A stretch of 64,000 bases of DNA from Streptomyces cinereus (GTDB taxonomy: Bacteria; Pseudomonadota; Gammaproteobacteria; Pseudomonadales; Moraxellaceae). Shown here one piece after another: positions 26,821-36,576 of this stretch. Both the position numbers and the translations under genes were made by a program. The number at the start of each line of letters is the position of its first letter. Position 1 is the first letter of the stretch. The DNA is taken from NCBI GenBank assembly GCA_014647715.1, contig BMPS01000012.1, positions 1 through 64,000 on the forward strand, given 5' to 3'. The notes beneath the pieces were generated by a model. The model was not told where the DNA came from. It saw nothing but the letters and a program-made list of their open reading frames with translations, and made no database searches.

Positions 26821-27201
26821 ATGAGTAACAAACATCCTTTGGTTCAACAAATCGAAAACAGCCAGCTTAAACAAGACGTACCAAGTTTTGGTCCTGGTGA
26901 CACTGTTGTCGTACAAGTAAAAGTGCGTGAAGGCGACCGTGAGCGTCTACAAGCATTTGAAGGTGTTGTTATCGCTAAACGTAACCGCGGCTTAAACTCT
27001 GCGTTTACCGTACGTAAAATCTCTAGTGGTGTAGGTGTCGAACGTGCGTTCCAAACCCATTCACCACAAATTGCAAAAATTGAAGTAAAACGTCGTGGTG
27101 ATGTACGCCGTGCCAAACTTTACTACCTACGTGAACGTTCTGGTAAATCAGCACGTATCCGTGAAAAACTGTCAGTGCGTAAAGAAGAAGCGCAAGCTTA
27201 A
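26821..27201 (+). CDS. rplS: 50S ribosomal protein L19
   Basis: 126 residues from the ATG at 26821, chosen because GAGAGGAGAAA precedes it; the frame extends six codons further upstream. [41 protein letters not shown] and [12 protein letters not shown] are diagnostic. L19 sits at the subunit interface near the 30S bridge. Last gene of the operon; a strong terminator follows. Confidence 0.97.
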   Translation: MSNKHPLVQQIENSQLKQDVPSFGPGDTVVVQVKVREGDRERLQAFEGVVIAKRNRGLNSAFTVRKISSGVGVERAFQTHSPQIAKIEVKRRGDVRRAKLYYLRERSGKSARIREKLSVRKEEAQA

Positions 27202-27280
27202 GGCTTTAACTGCGTTATTTATTATCTGCCTAAATGGGTTAAACTTTGATTGTCATGGTTTAATCAACACCAAAAAAGCA

Positions 27281-27312
27281 AAAACCCCAAATAAATCTAT
27301 TTGGGGTTTTTT
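27281..27312. terminator. Terminator after rplS
   Basis: AAAACCCCAAATA (27281-27293) pairs perfectly with TATTTGGGGTTTT (27298-27310), a 13-bp stem with a 4-base loop and T-run. The A-run on the other side lets it also end the convergent yggX transcript. Confidence 0.92.
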
Positions 27313-27327
27313 GTTGTTAGCGATTAT

Positions 27328-27615
27328 TTACTTTTGCGCTGTCCAGCCTTTGGGGCGTTCGTAGTCTTCATTATCCAAAAATTTATTGCGCTGCTCGGTA
27401 ATAAATTTTTTGGCTTCTGGGTCAATCATGCTTAGGTGATTTTCATTGATGAGCATGGTTTGGTGCTCTAGCCATTCGTTCCACGCTTTGGCAGACACGG
27501 TATTTTGCAGTTCTTCGCCCAGCTTGTTAGGAAACGGCGGTTTTGGCATTTTGGGTAGCTTTTGTTTGTATTTACGGCACATGACCATGTGGTCAGCGGG
27601 GTTATAAGTTTCCAT
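27328..27615 (-). CDS. yggX: Fe(2+)-trafficking protein YggX
   Basis: 95 residues. The conserved core [22 protein letters not shown] with its single Cys, then [30 protein letters not shown], matches YggX, which protects Fe-S enzymes from oxidative damage, probably by handling labile iron. The start at 27615 has an AGGA ribosome site, giving a nine-residue extension compared with enteric YggX. It converges with rplS. The next upstream gene on the same strand (27650-27994) is 34 bp away. Confidence 0.93.
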   Translation of the reverse strand: METYNPADHMVMCRKYKQKLPKMPKPPFPNKLGEELQNTVSAKAWNEWLEHQTMLINENHLSMIDPEAKKFITEQRNKFLDNEDYERPKGWTAQK

Positions 27616-27649
27616 TTTTTATCCTGTTAATAGTTGCTAGTCTAAGTTG

Positions 27650-27994
27650 CTAGTCTAAGTCGCTTGCATCGGCATAAATCCAAGCGGTAGCGCCACTGTC
27701 AAAGTGACCTTTCACTCGTGCGTAGGCATCGACTTCGTAGCGGTCGGCTTGGGCAAGCTCATCCTCGGTAATCTCAAAAATCACACCTGCCACTTTGTCG
27801 GTTAGGTTATTGGTTTTAAGTAATATCGGATGAAAACGTTTGCCACTTGTGGCGAGCACATCGTCATCGGTGATTTCGATTTCACCCAACTGGTAGCCAA
27901 TGAGTTGGTCTTTACTACCCACCAGTGTACGCCCAAAGGTAGCAAGCTGTACATTTTCTTGTTGTAATGTGCCATACGAGAATAGTTTTGGCAT
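27650..27994 (-). CDS. Gamma-glutamylcyclotransferase-like protein (AIG2/YtfP type)
   Basis: 114 residues. The family's substrate pocket motif YGTL is in MPKLFSYGTLQQENVQ, and the catalytic Glu-type region is AQADRYEVDAYARVKGHF. This fold releases 5-oxoproline from gamma-glutamyl amines or peptides; bacterial YtfP/AIG2 members have unclear substrates. It starts immediately after argH (1 bp) on the same strand, so it is translated from the argH transcript. A duplicated 13-base segment (AGTTGCTAGTCTA) sits around its stop codon. Confidence 0.85.
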   Translation of the reverse strand: MPKLFSYGTLQQENVQLATFGRTLVGSKDQLIGYQLGEIEITDDDVLATSGKRFHPILLKTNNLTDKVAGVIFEITEDELAQADRYEVDAYARVKGHFDSGATAWIYADASDLD

Positions 27995-27995
27995 A

Positions 27996-29411
27996 TTAAT
28001 GACCTAATTGTTCGATACGCTCACGCCCACGCTCAATCGCCATTTTGACTTGATTAGGCGCTGTACCACCAATGTGGTTACGGGCATTGAGCGAACCTTC
28101 AAGGGTCAGATATTCAAATACATCCTCACCAATCAAATCACTAAAGCCTTGAAGCTCATCGAGCGATAATTCACTCAAATCTACGCCTTTTTGCACACCT
28201 AACGCTACTGCTTTACCCACTACTTCATGCGCGTCGCGGAAGGCTAAGCCTTTACGCACTAGATAATCCGCCAAATCGGTGGCGGTCGCATACCCTTTCA
28301 TGGTCGCGGCACGCATATTTTCTTTGTTTGGAATTAAGCTTGGTAGCATATCAGCAAAGGCAAGTAGAGAGCCGGTTAAAGTATCTACCACGTCAAATAA
28401 CGGCTCTTTATCTTCTTGGTTATCTTTGTTGTAAGCCAGCGGTTGGTTTTTCATCAAGGTCAATAGGGTAATCATATCGCCAAACACGCGTGCCGCTTTA
28501 CCCCGTACCAGCTCTGGCACATCGGGATTTTTCTTTTGTGGCATAATCGATGAGCCAGTGCAAAAACGATCGGGGACGACCACAAACCCAAATTGCGCTG
28601 ACATCCACAAGATGATTTCTTCACTCATACGTGACAAGTGCATCATTAACAGGCTTGCGCTACTGGCAAATTCAATGGCAAAATCACGGTCGGATACGGC
28701 ATCGAGCGAATTTTGACAAATCCCTTCAAAGCCTAATAGCTGTGCGGTAAATTCCCGCTCAATCGGATAAGTCGTACCTGCCAGCGCTGCGGCGCCTAGG
28801 GGCATTTGGTTGATACGTTTTCGGCCATCAATCAAGCGCTCGCTATCACGCATTAGCATCTCAAACCATGCCATCACATGATGACCAAAACTGACAGGCT
28901 GCGCGGTCTGTAGATGGGTAAAGCCTGGCATGATAGTGTCGGTATGCTGGCTTGCCAAATCCAGTAAGCCCGTTTGTAGACGTTTTAACAATCCTAAAAT
29001 AATATCGGTTTGGTCACGCAGATATAAACGGATATCGGTTGCGACTTGGTCATTACGGCTACGCCCTGTATGCAGTTTTTTGCCGACATCGCCAATAATA
29101 GCGGTCAGACGAGATTCCACATTCATGTGCACGTCTTCAAGCGCCACCGACCACACAAATTTGCCCTCAGCGATTTCTTGTTTGATTTGGGTCAAACCGC
29201 CAACGATTTGGTCTTTGTCTGCCTCGGTGATAATCCCTGCTTTGGCAAGCATGGTGGCATGAGCAATTGAGCCTGCGATGTCTTGATTGGCAAAACGTTG
29301 GTCAAATCCGACAGACGCGGTAAATTCAGCGACAAAACTGTCGGTGGCTTCGCTAAAACGTCCACCCCACATACTAGATGTGCTAGAATCAGCGGAAATT
29401 TGATTGCTCAT
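27996..29411 (-). CDS. argH: Argininosuccinate lyase
   Basis: Last step of arginine synthesis, splitting argininosuccinate to arginine and fumarate. 471 residues with [35 protein letters not shown], the [11 protein letters not shown] and TPLHTQ-equivalent [18 protein letters not shown] segments, and the lyase signature [15 protein letters not shown]. It is divergent from algZ with only 42 bp between starts. This is the Pseudomonadales argH-algZ-algR-hemC-hemD order. Confidence 0.97.
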   Translation of the reverse strand: MSNQISADSSTSSMWGGRFSEATDSFVAEFTASVGFDQRFANQDIAGSIAHATMLAKAGIITEADKDQIVGGLTQIKQEIAEGKFVWSVALEDVHMNVESRLTAIIGDVGKKLHTGRSRNDQVATDIRLYLRDQTDIILGLLKRLQTGLLDLASQHTDTIMPGFTHLQTAQPVSFGHHVMAWFEMLMRDSERLIDGRKRINQMPLGAAALAGTTYPIEREFTAQLLGFEGICQNSLDAVSDRDFAIEFASSASLLMMHLSRMSEEIILWMSAQFGFVVVPDRFCTGSSIMPQKKNPDVPELVRGKAARVFGDMITLLTLMKNQPLAYNKDNQEDKEPLFDVVDTLTGSLLAFADMLPSLIPNKENMRAATMKGYATATDLADYLVRKGLAFRDAHEVVGKAVALGVQKGVDLSELSLDELQGFSDLIGEDVFEYLTLEGSLNARNHIGGTAPNQVKMAIERGRERIEQLGH

Positions 29412-29453
29412 AATACGTCCATTTTTTGTATAAGTGTGAAAGGAATAAAAACA

Positions 29454-30632
29454 ATGAGATTGCTGGAGCTGTTATTTCCCTCTGCAAAATCTAGGGCTAG
29501 TATAGCAAAAACTGAGGATGCCTCACAAATTTCACTCAAGCGGATTAAAGAGCCGCTCACCAGCACCTTTTTCCTGCCCAATATGAGCGAAAAACAGACC
29601 ATCAAACTGTGGGCAAGCTATATCGCGTTTTATTCACTGGTTTCGATTGTAACGCTGTTAACTTTTACCCATGATATCAGTTTGATTATCCGTCATAGCA
29701 TTGAAACGGTGGTGATTACTAGCTTAGTTGTGACGGGTGAAATGGTTTTTTTGGCGAATTCTGCCAAAAAATTCAGAGAATTTAATTGGCGCTCAAAACA
29801 AATCACCGCCTATCTGCTATCGACTTCATTTATTATCGTGCCGGTACTGAGTTTGCTAGGTCGGTTGCTGTTATTTTTCACACTGGGCTATGAAGTCAGT
29901 TTAAATACGCTGATACTAGAAACCCTGGTGAATACTTTATGTGCCTTTTTGATGATAGCGGTGCTGCTCACTTTTTTTGAGATACAGTATCAAAATATTC
30001 GCCGCGCTGAACTGCGTAACCAACAAAAACTCATCGAGCAAAACGAGCAGTTAAAGGCGCGTATCACCCCGCACTTTTTCTTTAATCTACTCAATACTAT
30101 GCAATATCTGATAGAAACCGATGCGTATGAAGCCGAGAGAATGATTTGTCATATCTCAAATCTGTATCGGGTGAGCTTTGATGAGACGCGTGAGATTGCG
30201 CTACTTGATGAGATGGCGCTATGCGAAAGCTATTTGAGCATCGAAAAATACCGTTTTGATAAAAAGCTGAAAGTAACTTGGCATTTGCCCGATGAAGATT
30301 TGCTCTATGACATGGTGATTACCTCGTTATCGCTACAAATAGTGATTGAAAAACTGATCGTACTGATTGTTGAAAACAGCACCGACCCCATTCACATTAT
30401 TATTAGTATCGATTGGCAAAACGATGTTGCCAAAATTGATATCGAAATTGAGCTACCGGCAACGACGTATCAGCTGATTTGTCAAGATATTCGCCAAAAA
30501 CTGCAGTTTAATAGCCAAGTGGCAATTTTGCGTCAGTATTTTGGTCATGAAGCCAGTATTCACTTTGAATTATCTGGTCAATTGCTAATCACTCAAATTC
30601 GCTATCCCCTCAAAGATGTCGCAGCTTTTTAG
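29454..30632 (+). CDS. algZ: AlgZ/FimS-type sensor histidine kinase (LytS family), degenerate ATPase
   Basis: 392 residues from the ATG at 29454 (AAGGAA ribosome site); the longer frame from 29283 overlaps argH and is rejected. Four to five N-terminal helices (~40-180) are followed by the His-kinase region with [20 protein letters not shown], where His in PHFFFN is the phospho-acceptor of the LytS/YehU class. The region where an ATP-binding N-box (LVENAIKHG) is expected instead reads [12 protein letters not shown], and no G-box is evident, as in Pseudomonas FimS. It pairs with the downstream LytTR regulator and may control pili or surface growth by analogy. Confidence 0.88.
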   Translation: MRLLELLFPSAKSRASIAKTEDASQISLKRIKEPLTSTFFLPNMSEKQTIKLWASYIAFYSLVSIVTLLTFTHDISLIIRHSIETVVITSLVVTGEMVFLANSAKKFREFNWRSKQITAYLLSTSFIIVPVLSLLGRLLLFFTLGYEVSLNTLILETLVNTLCAFLMIAVLLTFFEIQYQNIRRAELRNQQKLIEQNEQLKARITPHFFFNLLNTMQYLIETDAYEAERMICHISNLYRVSFDETREIALLDEMALCESYLSIEKYRFDKKLKVTWHLPDEDLLYDMVITSLSLQIVIEKLIVLIVENSTDPIHIIISIDWQNDVAKIDIEIELPATTYQLICQDIRQKLQFNSQVAILRQYFGHEASIHFELSGQLLITQIRYPLKDVAAF

Positions 30633-30807
30633 CCCATTTATTTTGTTAGTCGGAATTGGCATAAAAAATTCACCAATCTAACGCGGCATTTTACATTTTA
30701 TTTAACAAACTATGATATATTAGCATCTACTTAATAAAATGCGTTTATTAGTTTATCTAATCAGTTAAGCGCTATTTTATAAGGGTTTGATTGCTCACAA
30801 AGAGGTT

Positions 30808-30894
30808 GTGTTGGATTTGGCAAAGATTTTGAAGTACGTAAGATTTGTAGGGTTAAAGGCATGTGTTTTTGACCTCAAAGGAGCAAAGGAGTAA
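30808..30894 (+). CDS. Possible 28-codon leader ORF before algR
   Basis: A GTG at 30808 with AAAGAGG just upstream opens a 28-codon frame ending TAA at 30892-30894, only 3 bases before the GTG start of algR and over its ribosome site. The peptide begins MLDLAKILKYVRFVGLK and is basic. The stop-start closeness suggests translational coupling. No homologue is recognised and chance is possible. Confidence 0.3.
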   Translation: MLDLAKILKYVRFVGLKACVFDLKGAKE

Positions 30895-30897
30895 ACA

Positions 30898-31635
30898 GTG
30901 AGAATTGTGATCTGTGACGATGAGCCACTAGCCCGAGAGAGGTTGGCACGTATCGTAAGAGAAGAGGGACATGAGGTAATTGCCCTGGCAGCCACCTGTA
31001 TGGAGGCTATTGCAAAAGTCAAAGAACTCGCACCCGATGTAATTTTGTTAGACATTCGGATGCCAGGAATGGATGGTATCCGCTGCGCCCAAGAGCTCAA
31101 TGAGCTTAATAATGCGCCCGCCATTATTTTTGTGACCGCGTATGACCATTACGCGATTGCCGCATTCAAAGCACACGCGGTTGGCTATTTGTTAAAGCCT
31201 GCCAACAAAGAAGAAGTGTTGCAGGCGCTAGCGAGAGCGTCCACGCTTAGTAATGCACAGCTCAATGAAATCAGTCGATTAGAAGATCCGCTAGCACAGT
31301 CCAATCGTCAGCATATTGCGGCGCGTACCCATCGTGGTGTGGAGCTGATTGCGCTGCAAGATATTTATTACTTTACGGCTGACCAAAAATACGTGCAAAT
31401 CCGTCATAAAGGTGGCACGGTTTTAATTGATGAAACGCTCAAAGAGCTTGAACAAGAGTTTGGTGATGCGTTCTTTCGTATCCATCGCAATGCATTAATC
31501 AATCTTAACTACCTAGAAATGCTTGAAGCGATTGACCAAGGCCAGTACCAAGTGTGTTTCAAAGGCTTGCCCGACAAGCTTGCCATCAGCCGCCGTCATT
31601 TGCCATTACTACGGGATAAAATCCAATCAATGTAG
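30898..31635 (+). CDS. algR: AlgR-type LytTR response regulator
   Basis: 245 residues. The receiver domain has acidic pair Asp7/Asp8 in VICDDEPLAR, phospho-acceptor Asp52 in VILLDIRMPGMDG, Thr in FVTAYDHYAI and Lys in YLLKPANKEE. The C-terminal LytTR DNA-binding domain spans ~140-240 (RTHRGVELIALQDIYYFTADQKYVQI, FRIHRNALINLNYLE, LAISRRHLPLLR). Start is GTG at 30898, preceded by AAAGGAG. Its cognate kinase is the preceding AlgZ-like protein, 265 bp upstream, a wide gap that may hold its own promoter. hemC follows. In Pseudomonas this pair controls type IV pili and alginate. Confidence 0.93.
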   Translation: MRIVICDDEPLARERLARIVREEGHEVIALAATCMEAIAKVKELAPDVILLDIRMPGMDGIRCAQELNELNNAPAIIFVTAYDHYAIAAFKAHAVGYLLKPANKEEVLQALARASTLSNAQLNEISRLEDPLAQSNRQHIAARTHRGVELIALQDIYYFTADQKYVQIRHKGGTVLIDETLKELEQEFGDAFFRIHRNALINLNYLEMLEAIDQGQYQVCFKGLPDKLAISRRHLPLLRDKIQSM

Positions 31636-31747
31636 CGTAGGCTTTCGTATGTTTGCGTCTACTTCAATGAGCCGTAAGAGTAATTAGCCTGACATTTTGC
31701 TATACTGTTGCCTAACTTGCTGAATCACTGACAGATACCCATCTGAC

Positions 31748-31779
31748 AAATGCCTAGCTTAGAGAGTTAGGCATTTTTA
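31748..31779 (+). terminator. Terminator between algR and hemC
   Basis: AAATGCCTA (31748-31756) and TAGGCATTT (31768-31776) form a 9-bp stem running into TTTTT, so hemC is probably transcribed separately from algR. The hemC ATG is only 25 bases on. Confidence 0.75.
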
Positions 31780-31803
31780 TCGAATGCTAAAAAAGACACT
31801 GCT

Positions 31804-32763
31804 ATGACTACGTTAACGACTTTAAATATCGCCACTCGCCAAAGCCCACTTGCCTTATGGCAAGCCGAACACATCCAAGCACGTTTGCAAGCGCTGTACC
31901 CAAGCCTGACCGTCAATCTAGTACCGATGGTCACCCAAGGCGACAAAATCCTAGATACCCCGCTAGCCAAAATCGGTGGCAAAGGCCTGTTTGTCAAAGA
32001 GCTTGAGCAAGCTTTGTATGAAAAACGTGCCGATATCGCCGTACATTCGCTCAAAGACGTACCCATGGTGCTCCCTGAAGGTCTGACGCTTAGCGCATAT
32101 TGTGAGCGTGAGCAGCCAACCGATGCCTTTATATCAAATCACTATGCGAGTCTAGATGCGTTGCCACAAGGCGCTAAACTTGGTACATCAAGTTTACGCC
32201 GTCAATGCCAAATCCAGCAATATCGTCCTGACTTAGAGATTATCAGCTTACGCGGCAATGTAGGCACGCGCTTATCCAAGCTAGATGCAGGTGAGTATGA
32301 TGCCATTATTTTGGCTACCAGTGGCTTGACGCGTTTGGGGCTTACCGAGCGTATCCGCCATGAACTTGATACGCATATCAGTCTGCCAGCGGTCGGACAA
32401 GGTGCGCTTGCCATTGAATGCCGAAGTGATGATGCCGATGTGCTGGCACTATTAAAACCGCTCAATGACGAGCCAAGCCGTCTATGCGTGATGGCAGAAC
32501 GCGCCATGAATCGTCATTTGCAGGGTGGTTGCCAAGTACCGATTGCAGGCTTTGCTACCATTCAAGATGGACAAATTTATTTACAGGGTCGTGTCGGCAG
32601 TGTAGATGGTAAAACCTTGTTAAAAGCCGAGCATCATAACGCGTTAGTTGATGACGTACGGGAGTCTCAGCAAATTGCTGAAGCCGTGGGCGTGGTAGTG
32701 GCTGAAGCGCTCATTGCACAAGGTGCGGACAAAATCTTGGCGCAGATTTATCAAGACCACTGA
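31804..32763 (+). CDS. hemC: Porphobilinogen deaminase (hydroxymethylbilane synthase)
   Basis: Links four porphobilinogens into hydroxymethylbilane for haem. 319 residues with [49 protein letters not shown] (active-site Lys and Asp), [11 protein letters not shown], and the dipyrromethane-cofactor Cys in [15 protein letters not shown]. It is followed after 6-21 bp by hemD. Confidence 0.97.
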   Translation: MTTLTTLNIATRQSPLALWQAEHIQARLQALYPSLTVNLVPMVTQGDKILDTPLAKIGGKGLFVKELEQALYEKRADIAVHSLKDVPMVLPEGLTLSAYCEREQPTDAFISNHYASLDALPQGAKLGTSSLRRQCQIQQYRPDLEIISLRGNVGTRLSKLDAGEYDAIILATSGLTRLGLTERIRHELDTHISLPAVGQGALAIECRSDDADVLALLKPLNDEPSRLCVMAERAMNRHLQGGCQVPIAGFATIQDGQIYLQGRVGSVDGKTLLKAEHHNALVDDVRESQQIAEAVGVVVAEALIAQGADKILAQIYQDH

Positions 32764-32784
32764 TATTGAATGATACGCATAGCC

Positions 32785-33573
32785 ATGCAATTTATCAATA
32801 CCAGACCTGATCAGCGAGCCAAGGCACTAAGTCTATTTTTGCGCCAGCATGGCGTTACAGTGATTGAGCTGCCGCTGTTGACGTTGGTAGAAAAGCCGTT
32901 GACAGTGGCAGAGCGGGCAGTTTTACAAAAGATTGACCGTTATCAAGTGGTGGTGCTAGTCAGTGAAGCGGCAGTAAAGTATGGCTTAGCGAGGCTTGCC
33001 ACCTTGGTCAAGCTAACGGAATTGTCCAAAAAGATTACATGGGTTGCGGTGGGTGACAAAACCGCGAATTACTTTAACCAGACTTGGCAGCAGCTCACAG
33101 AGTTGCCAGCGCCTACGGTTACTTTTCCCGGTGAAAAACGCACGCAAAACAATGAAGGGCTATTGAATTTGCCTATAATACAAGCGCTTGGCAAAGGCGA
33201 TTATTTGCAGGTATGGCGCGGCATCGGCGGGCGAGAACTATTGGCAGATACGTTGACGGCAAAAGGTGTGCAAGTACATTTGCTAAACTTGTACCAACGG
33301 GTTTTACCAAGCGCAACTACCCAAGCATTTGCGGTTTGGCAGCAAACGCAGAGCCATAACCAACCCATCGTTGTACTCATCTCAAGTTTGACCGCTTGGC
33401 AAAACTGGCAACAACTAACAGCAGGCACTGAAATGGCTGCCAGTTGTTATTATTTGGTATTGCAGTCGCGTATTGCAGAGCAAATGTTATTACAGCAGGC
33501 CAATCTTAATATAACCATCATCCCTGACTTAATGCCTGCGACAATTTTACAAGCTTTAACCACTCACCAATAG
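32785..33573 (+). CDS. hemD: Uroporphyrinogen-III synthase
   Basis: Closes and inverts ring D of hydroxymethylbilane. About 262 residues with the loosely conserved HemD features: MQFINTRPDQRAKALSLFL at the start, VVLVSEAAVKYGL, the middle WVAVGDKTANYF and the VWRGIGGRELLADTLTAKG linker, and VVLISSLTAWQNW. The start may be 32770 (MIRIAM) or 32785; neither has a clear ribosome site, and 32785 fits the family better. The last 18 bases overlap the 3' end of convergent mutY. Confidence 0.88.
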   Translation: MQFINTRPDQRAKALSLFLRQHGVTVIELPLLTLVEKPLTVAERAVLQKIDRYQVVVLVSEAAVKYGLARLATLVKLTELSKKITWVAVGDKTANYFNQTWQQLTELPAPTVTFPGEKRTQNNEGLLNLPIIQALGKGDYLQVWRGIGGRELLADTLTAKGVQVHLLNLYQRVLPSATTQAFAVWQQTQSHNQPIVVLISSLTAWQNWQQLTAGTEMAASCYYLVLQSRIAEQMLLQQANLNITIIPDLMPATILQALTTHQ

Positions 33574-34797
33574 CTGCATGGCTTTTGGTTTGGCTAAGCT
33601 GTTTTGCGCTGAATCATCTACCCATGATAGCGTTTGCAGCGCTTGTTGCAGTGTTTGCGTTAGCCGCATACCCTGCTCAATCGTCAGCGCCATGGTGATT
33701 GGGGTCAAAAACCAATGAAAATGGGTAAGGCTATGTTTGACAGTATCAGTACTATCTAAGTTAACCTGCTGGATATTTAGCAGCTGCTCGGTTTGTAAGA
33801 ACTCAAAAATAATCTGCTCAGCGGTGTTGTATTCTGCTTCAAACGTCGCCTCTTGCTGCCAGGTTGCCAGTAGCGGCGCGCCTGGGTTTTTTTCGCCCGA
33901 TTGTTTTTTGACAAAGGCCAATGGTAAACACCACAGTCCACCCCAAATCCCAGTGTCAGGACGTTGTAGCCACAAGGTTTTGTCATCGCAAACCAGCTTT
34001 AACGCTAGCGAAAACTTAGACGGATTGGGGGATTTTTTGCTTTTTACCGGATAAAAACTTTGCTTACCTTGGGCATTTGCCACGCAGTCGGCTTGCACCG
34101 GACACAGTAGGCAGGCAGGTTTGGCTTTGGTGCATAGCGTCGCCCCCATATCCATCATCGCTTGGGCGTAGTGGCCGCTGTCACGGGTCGGTGTTAGGCG
34201 CTCGGCAAGTTGCCAAAGCGCTTTGGTTGTGGCAGTTTTGGTGATATCGCCGTCAATGCCAGCCCAGCGGGTCAGCACACGTTTGACATTACCATCGCAA
34301 ATTATTCCTCTGTCACCGCCATATTGGTCAGCTCTGACACCCATCGCCACAATCGCGCCTGCCGTAGATTGACCCACCCCTGAAATCTGCTCCCAGTGGG
34401 CAACCGTTTGCGGAAATTTGCCAGTTTGCTCGATGATATCCACCAGCTGCTTGGCACCTTTATGCAGATTGCGCGCACGCGCATAGTAACCCAGTCCTGC
34501 CCAGTGCTCAGCGACTTGCTCCCAAGATGCGCTTGCCAAATCCTGCACCGTGGGAAAACTTGCCATAAATCGCTCAAAATAAGGAATTACCGTCGCCACT
34601 TGGGTCTGCTGTAGCATAATTTCAGATAACCACACAGGATAGGGGTCTGGCGTGTCAAGCTGATGCTGCTGCCACGGCAAATCATGACGCCCGCTATGGT
34701 CAAACCAGGTCAAAATACGCGGTGCAAAACTATCAAGCTGCGTTTCGGTATGTGCTTCGGTATGATTGTGGCTTAAGTGCTGATTGGGATTTTGCAT
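33556..34797 (-). CDS. mutY: A/G-specific adenine glycosylase
   Basis: Removes adenine mispaired with 8-oxoguanine. About 413 residues. The helix-hairpin-helix glycosylase domain shows PYPVWLSEIMLQQTQVATVIPYFERF, WEQISGVGQSTAGAIVAMGV, ICDGNVKRVLTRWAGI, the 4Fe-4S cysteines C-x6-C-x2-C-x5-C in CTKAKPACLLCPVQADC, and a C-terminal NUDIX-like 8-oxoG recognition domain (RPDTGIWGGLWCLPLAF). The open frame reaches a TTG at 34830, but the ATG at 34797 is preferred; residues before SFAPRILTWF are His/Thr-rich and not family-like. Convergent overlap with hemD is 18 bp. Confidence 0.94.
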   Translation of the reverse strand: MQNPNQHLSHNHTEAHTETQLDSFAPRILTWFDHSGRHDLPWQQHQLDTPDPYPVWLSEIMLQQTQVATVIPYFERFMASFPTVQDLASASWEQVAEHWAGLGYYARARNLHKGAKQLVDIIEQTGKFPQTVAHWEQISGVGQSTAGAIVAMGVRADQYGGDRGIICDGNVKRVLTRWAGIDGDITKTATTKALWQLAERLTPTRDSGHYAQAMMDMGATLCTKAKPACLLCPVQADCVANAQGKQSFYPVKSKKSPNPSKFSLALKLVCDDKTLWLQRPDTGIWGGLWCLPLAFVKKQSGEKNPGAPLLATWQQEATFEAEYNTAEQIIFEFLQTEQLLNIQQVNLDSTDTVKHSLTHFHWFLTPITMALTIEQGMRLTQTLQQALQTLSWVDDSAQNSLAKPKAMQLLVSG

Positions 34798-34945
34798 TGT
34801 TGAGGGGTTTGTGTTCGGATGTGCGTTCAAAATACACCATCGGGTTACTATCGTGATAGCTATATAAGACTTTCTAGTTGGGATTCAATAGTGACTGACA
34901 ACAGACTTAACAAAGCTGGACTCAAACTGGGACGTAGGCATAAAA

Positions 34946-34973
34946 AAAGCAATATCATGAGGGATATTGCTTT
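34946..34973 (-). terminator. Terminator of the dienelactone hydrolase gene
   Basis: AAAGCAATATC (34946-34956) pairs with GATATTGCTTT (34963-34973). Read on the minus strand, the stem follows the stop at 35001 and runs into seven T residues. Confidence 0.88.
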
Positions 34974-35000
34974 TGGGGCTAACGATGCAACGGCTGTATG

Positions 35001-35741
35001 TTATACGAGATTGTCTTGCATAAACGCAATCATTTCATCCCAGCTGGCTTTTGCCGCATCGGCATCATAGCCCAAATCCACGCCATTTTCTTCGGCGCGT
35101 TTGTCAGCATTAGGATTGGTAAAGCCGTGCTTGGCGCCTTCATACACATCGACTGTGTACTCAACATCGGCGTTATCCAACTCTTTTTTTAGCCCTTCAA
35201 TCGCATCCATGGACACCATGCTATCGGCTTCACCATGTGCCACCAACACTTTGGCGGTGAACTTGCCTTTTTGTGCCGGTTGTTTTGGGGTAGGGTTGCC
35301 GTGGAAAGTCGCCACTGCTTTAAGCGGGAAACCTTCACGCGCCATGTCTAGGGCGATTTTGCCGCCAAAGCAAAACCCAATCGCGCCCAGACGGTTTGTG
35401 TCAACAGCTTCGAGGTCGGTAAAGTCATCCATAATGAGTTTACAGCGCGCCATCAACATGTCTTGGTCAGCGAGCATTTGGCTCATCCATTCATTGGCTT
35501 GGGCGGCATCTGTGGTCAGTTTACCTTCGCCATACACATCCATGGCGACGGCCGCAAAACCCGCTTCGGCTAAACGCTCAGTGACTTTTTGTGGGTGCTC
35601 AACGACACCCCACCATTCAGGCGCCACCAAAATCGCTGGGGCAGGATTGTCGTGGCTCGCTGATTCTGGTAGACAGACATAGCTTTTGAGCTCCACGCCA
35701 TCGCTGGTGGTAGATTCGAGTTGTAAAATTTGAATTGGCAT
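35001..35741 (-). CDS. Dienelactone hydrolase family protein
   Basis: About 246 residues of the carboxymethylenebutenolidase-type alpha/beta hydrolases. AILVAPEWWGVVEHPQKVTERLAEAGFAAVAMDVYGEG, the nucleophile Cys in GAIGFCFGGKIALDMA, the acid in LVAHGEADSMVS and His in YEGAKHGFTNPNA make up the Cys-Asp-His triad. Substrate uncertain: true dienelactones need a chlorocatechol pathway, absent here, so a general esterase role is as likely. AAGGA lies 6 bases before the ATG at 35741; an ATG at 35744 directly precedes it. Monocistronic. Confidence 0.88.
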   Translation of the reverse strand: MPIQILQLESTTSDGVELKSYVCLPESASHDNPAPAILVAPEWWGVVEHPQKVTERLAEAGFAAVAMDVYGEGKLTTDAAQANEWMSQMLADQDMLMARCKLIMDDFTDLEAVDTNRLGAIGFCFGGKIALDMAREGFPLKAVATFHGNPTPKQPAQKGKFTAKVLVAHGEADSMVSMDAIEGLKKELDNADVEYTVDVYEGAKHGFTNPNADKRAEENGVDLGYDADAAKASWDEMIAFMQDNLV

Positions 35742-35946
35742 CATGGATCCTTATGTTATGGTAAATGATATGATTGGTTGCTATTGTTATAAGACACTGG
35801 CGTTATAAAAACGCTGGATTCATACGCTATTAAGAGCGTGGCAAGTCAGTGCAACGGTTAATACAGGCACTACTGTATACTGAAATCATCGCATTTTCCG
35901 TTATAATACTGTCACTGTTTTATCCAAGCCAAAAGTTGGAAAAATA

Positions 35947-36420
35947 ATGAGCCAATCTGTTACCTTACGCCCGCAATTTTGGGAGCGATTTTCGTTAGAA
36001 CAATTGACCCAAGCTGAATGGGAAGCCTTGTGCGATGGCTGTGGGGCCTGTTGTTTGATTAAATTTAAAGACGATGACAGCGATGAGGTTGAATACAGTG
36101 ATGTCGCCTGTCGACTGCTTGATTGTGCCACAGGGGCTTGCCAGCATTATCCGACAAGGCGCGACTATGTGCCCGACTGCATCAGCCTAACCATCGATAA
36201 CATTGGCGAGATGTACTGGCTACCGGCAAGCTGCGCCTACAAGCGCTTGTACTACGGACAACCACTGCCAAGCTGGCATTTATTACTTACTCAGGATGCC
36301 GCCGTGACACAAACCATGATGCGGCAAAAAAATATCAGCGTGGCGGGACGCTGTCAGCCTGAAACAGAAGTTTCTGAGCTAGAGCAGGAAGAACGGGTGA
36401 TTCATTGGATTCGCCAATAG
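35947..36420 (+). CDS. ycgN: YcgN-family cysteine-cluster protein (UPF0260)
   Basis: 157 residues with many conserved cysteines: ALCDGCGACCLIKFKDDD, VACRLLDCATGACQHYPTR, YVPDCISL, LPASCAYKRLYYGQPLPSWH. The pattern suggests a bound metal or Fe-S cluster, but the biochemical role of the family is unknown. FWERFSLEQLTQAEWEALCD at the N-terminus is the family start. It has its own short upstream region and is followed by corC after 156 bp. Confidence 0.9.
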   Translation: MSQSVTLRPQFWERFSLEQLTQAEWEALCDGCGACCLIKFKDDDSDEVEYSDVACRLLDCATGACQHYPTRRDYVPDCISLTIDNIGEMYWLPASCAYKRLYYGQPLPSWHLLLTQDAAVTQTMMRQKNISVAGRCQPETEVSELEQEERVIHWIRQ

Positions 36421-36576
36421 CGCTTGGTTATTCAAGACTTTACTAGCACCGAGCAAGCTGATGGGTGAGTAAAATCAGCCAAAAAATACAATAAAATTAA
36501 GAAAAATACCATTGCAATCATCATGGGCTTAAGGTAAGGTAAAAAAATCTTTCGCCATATGAGGGTCTCGTCGGCT

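Noticed and set aside
29283-29453. 57-residue N-terminal extension of AlgZ
   Set aside because: It lies inside argH on the other strand; the ATG at 29454 has a proper ribosome site and the family-like start.
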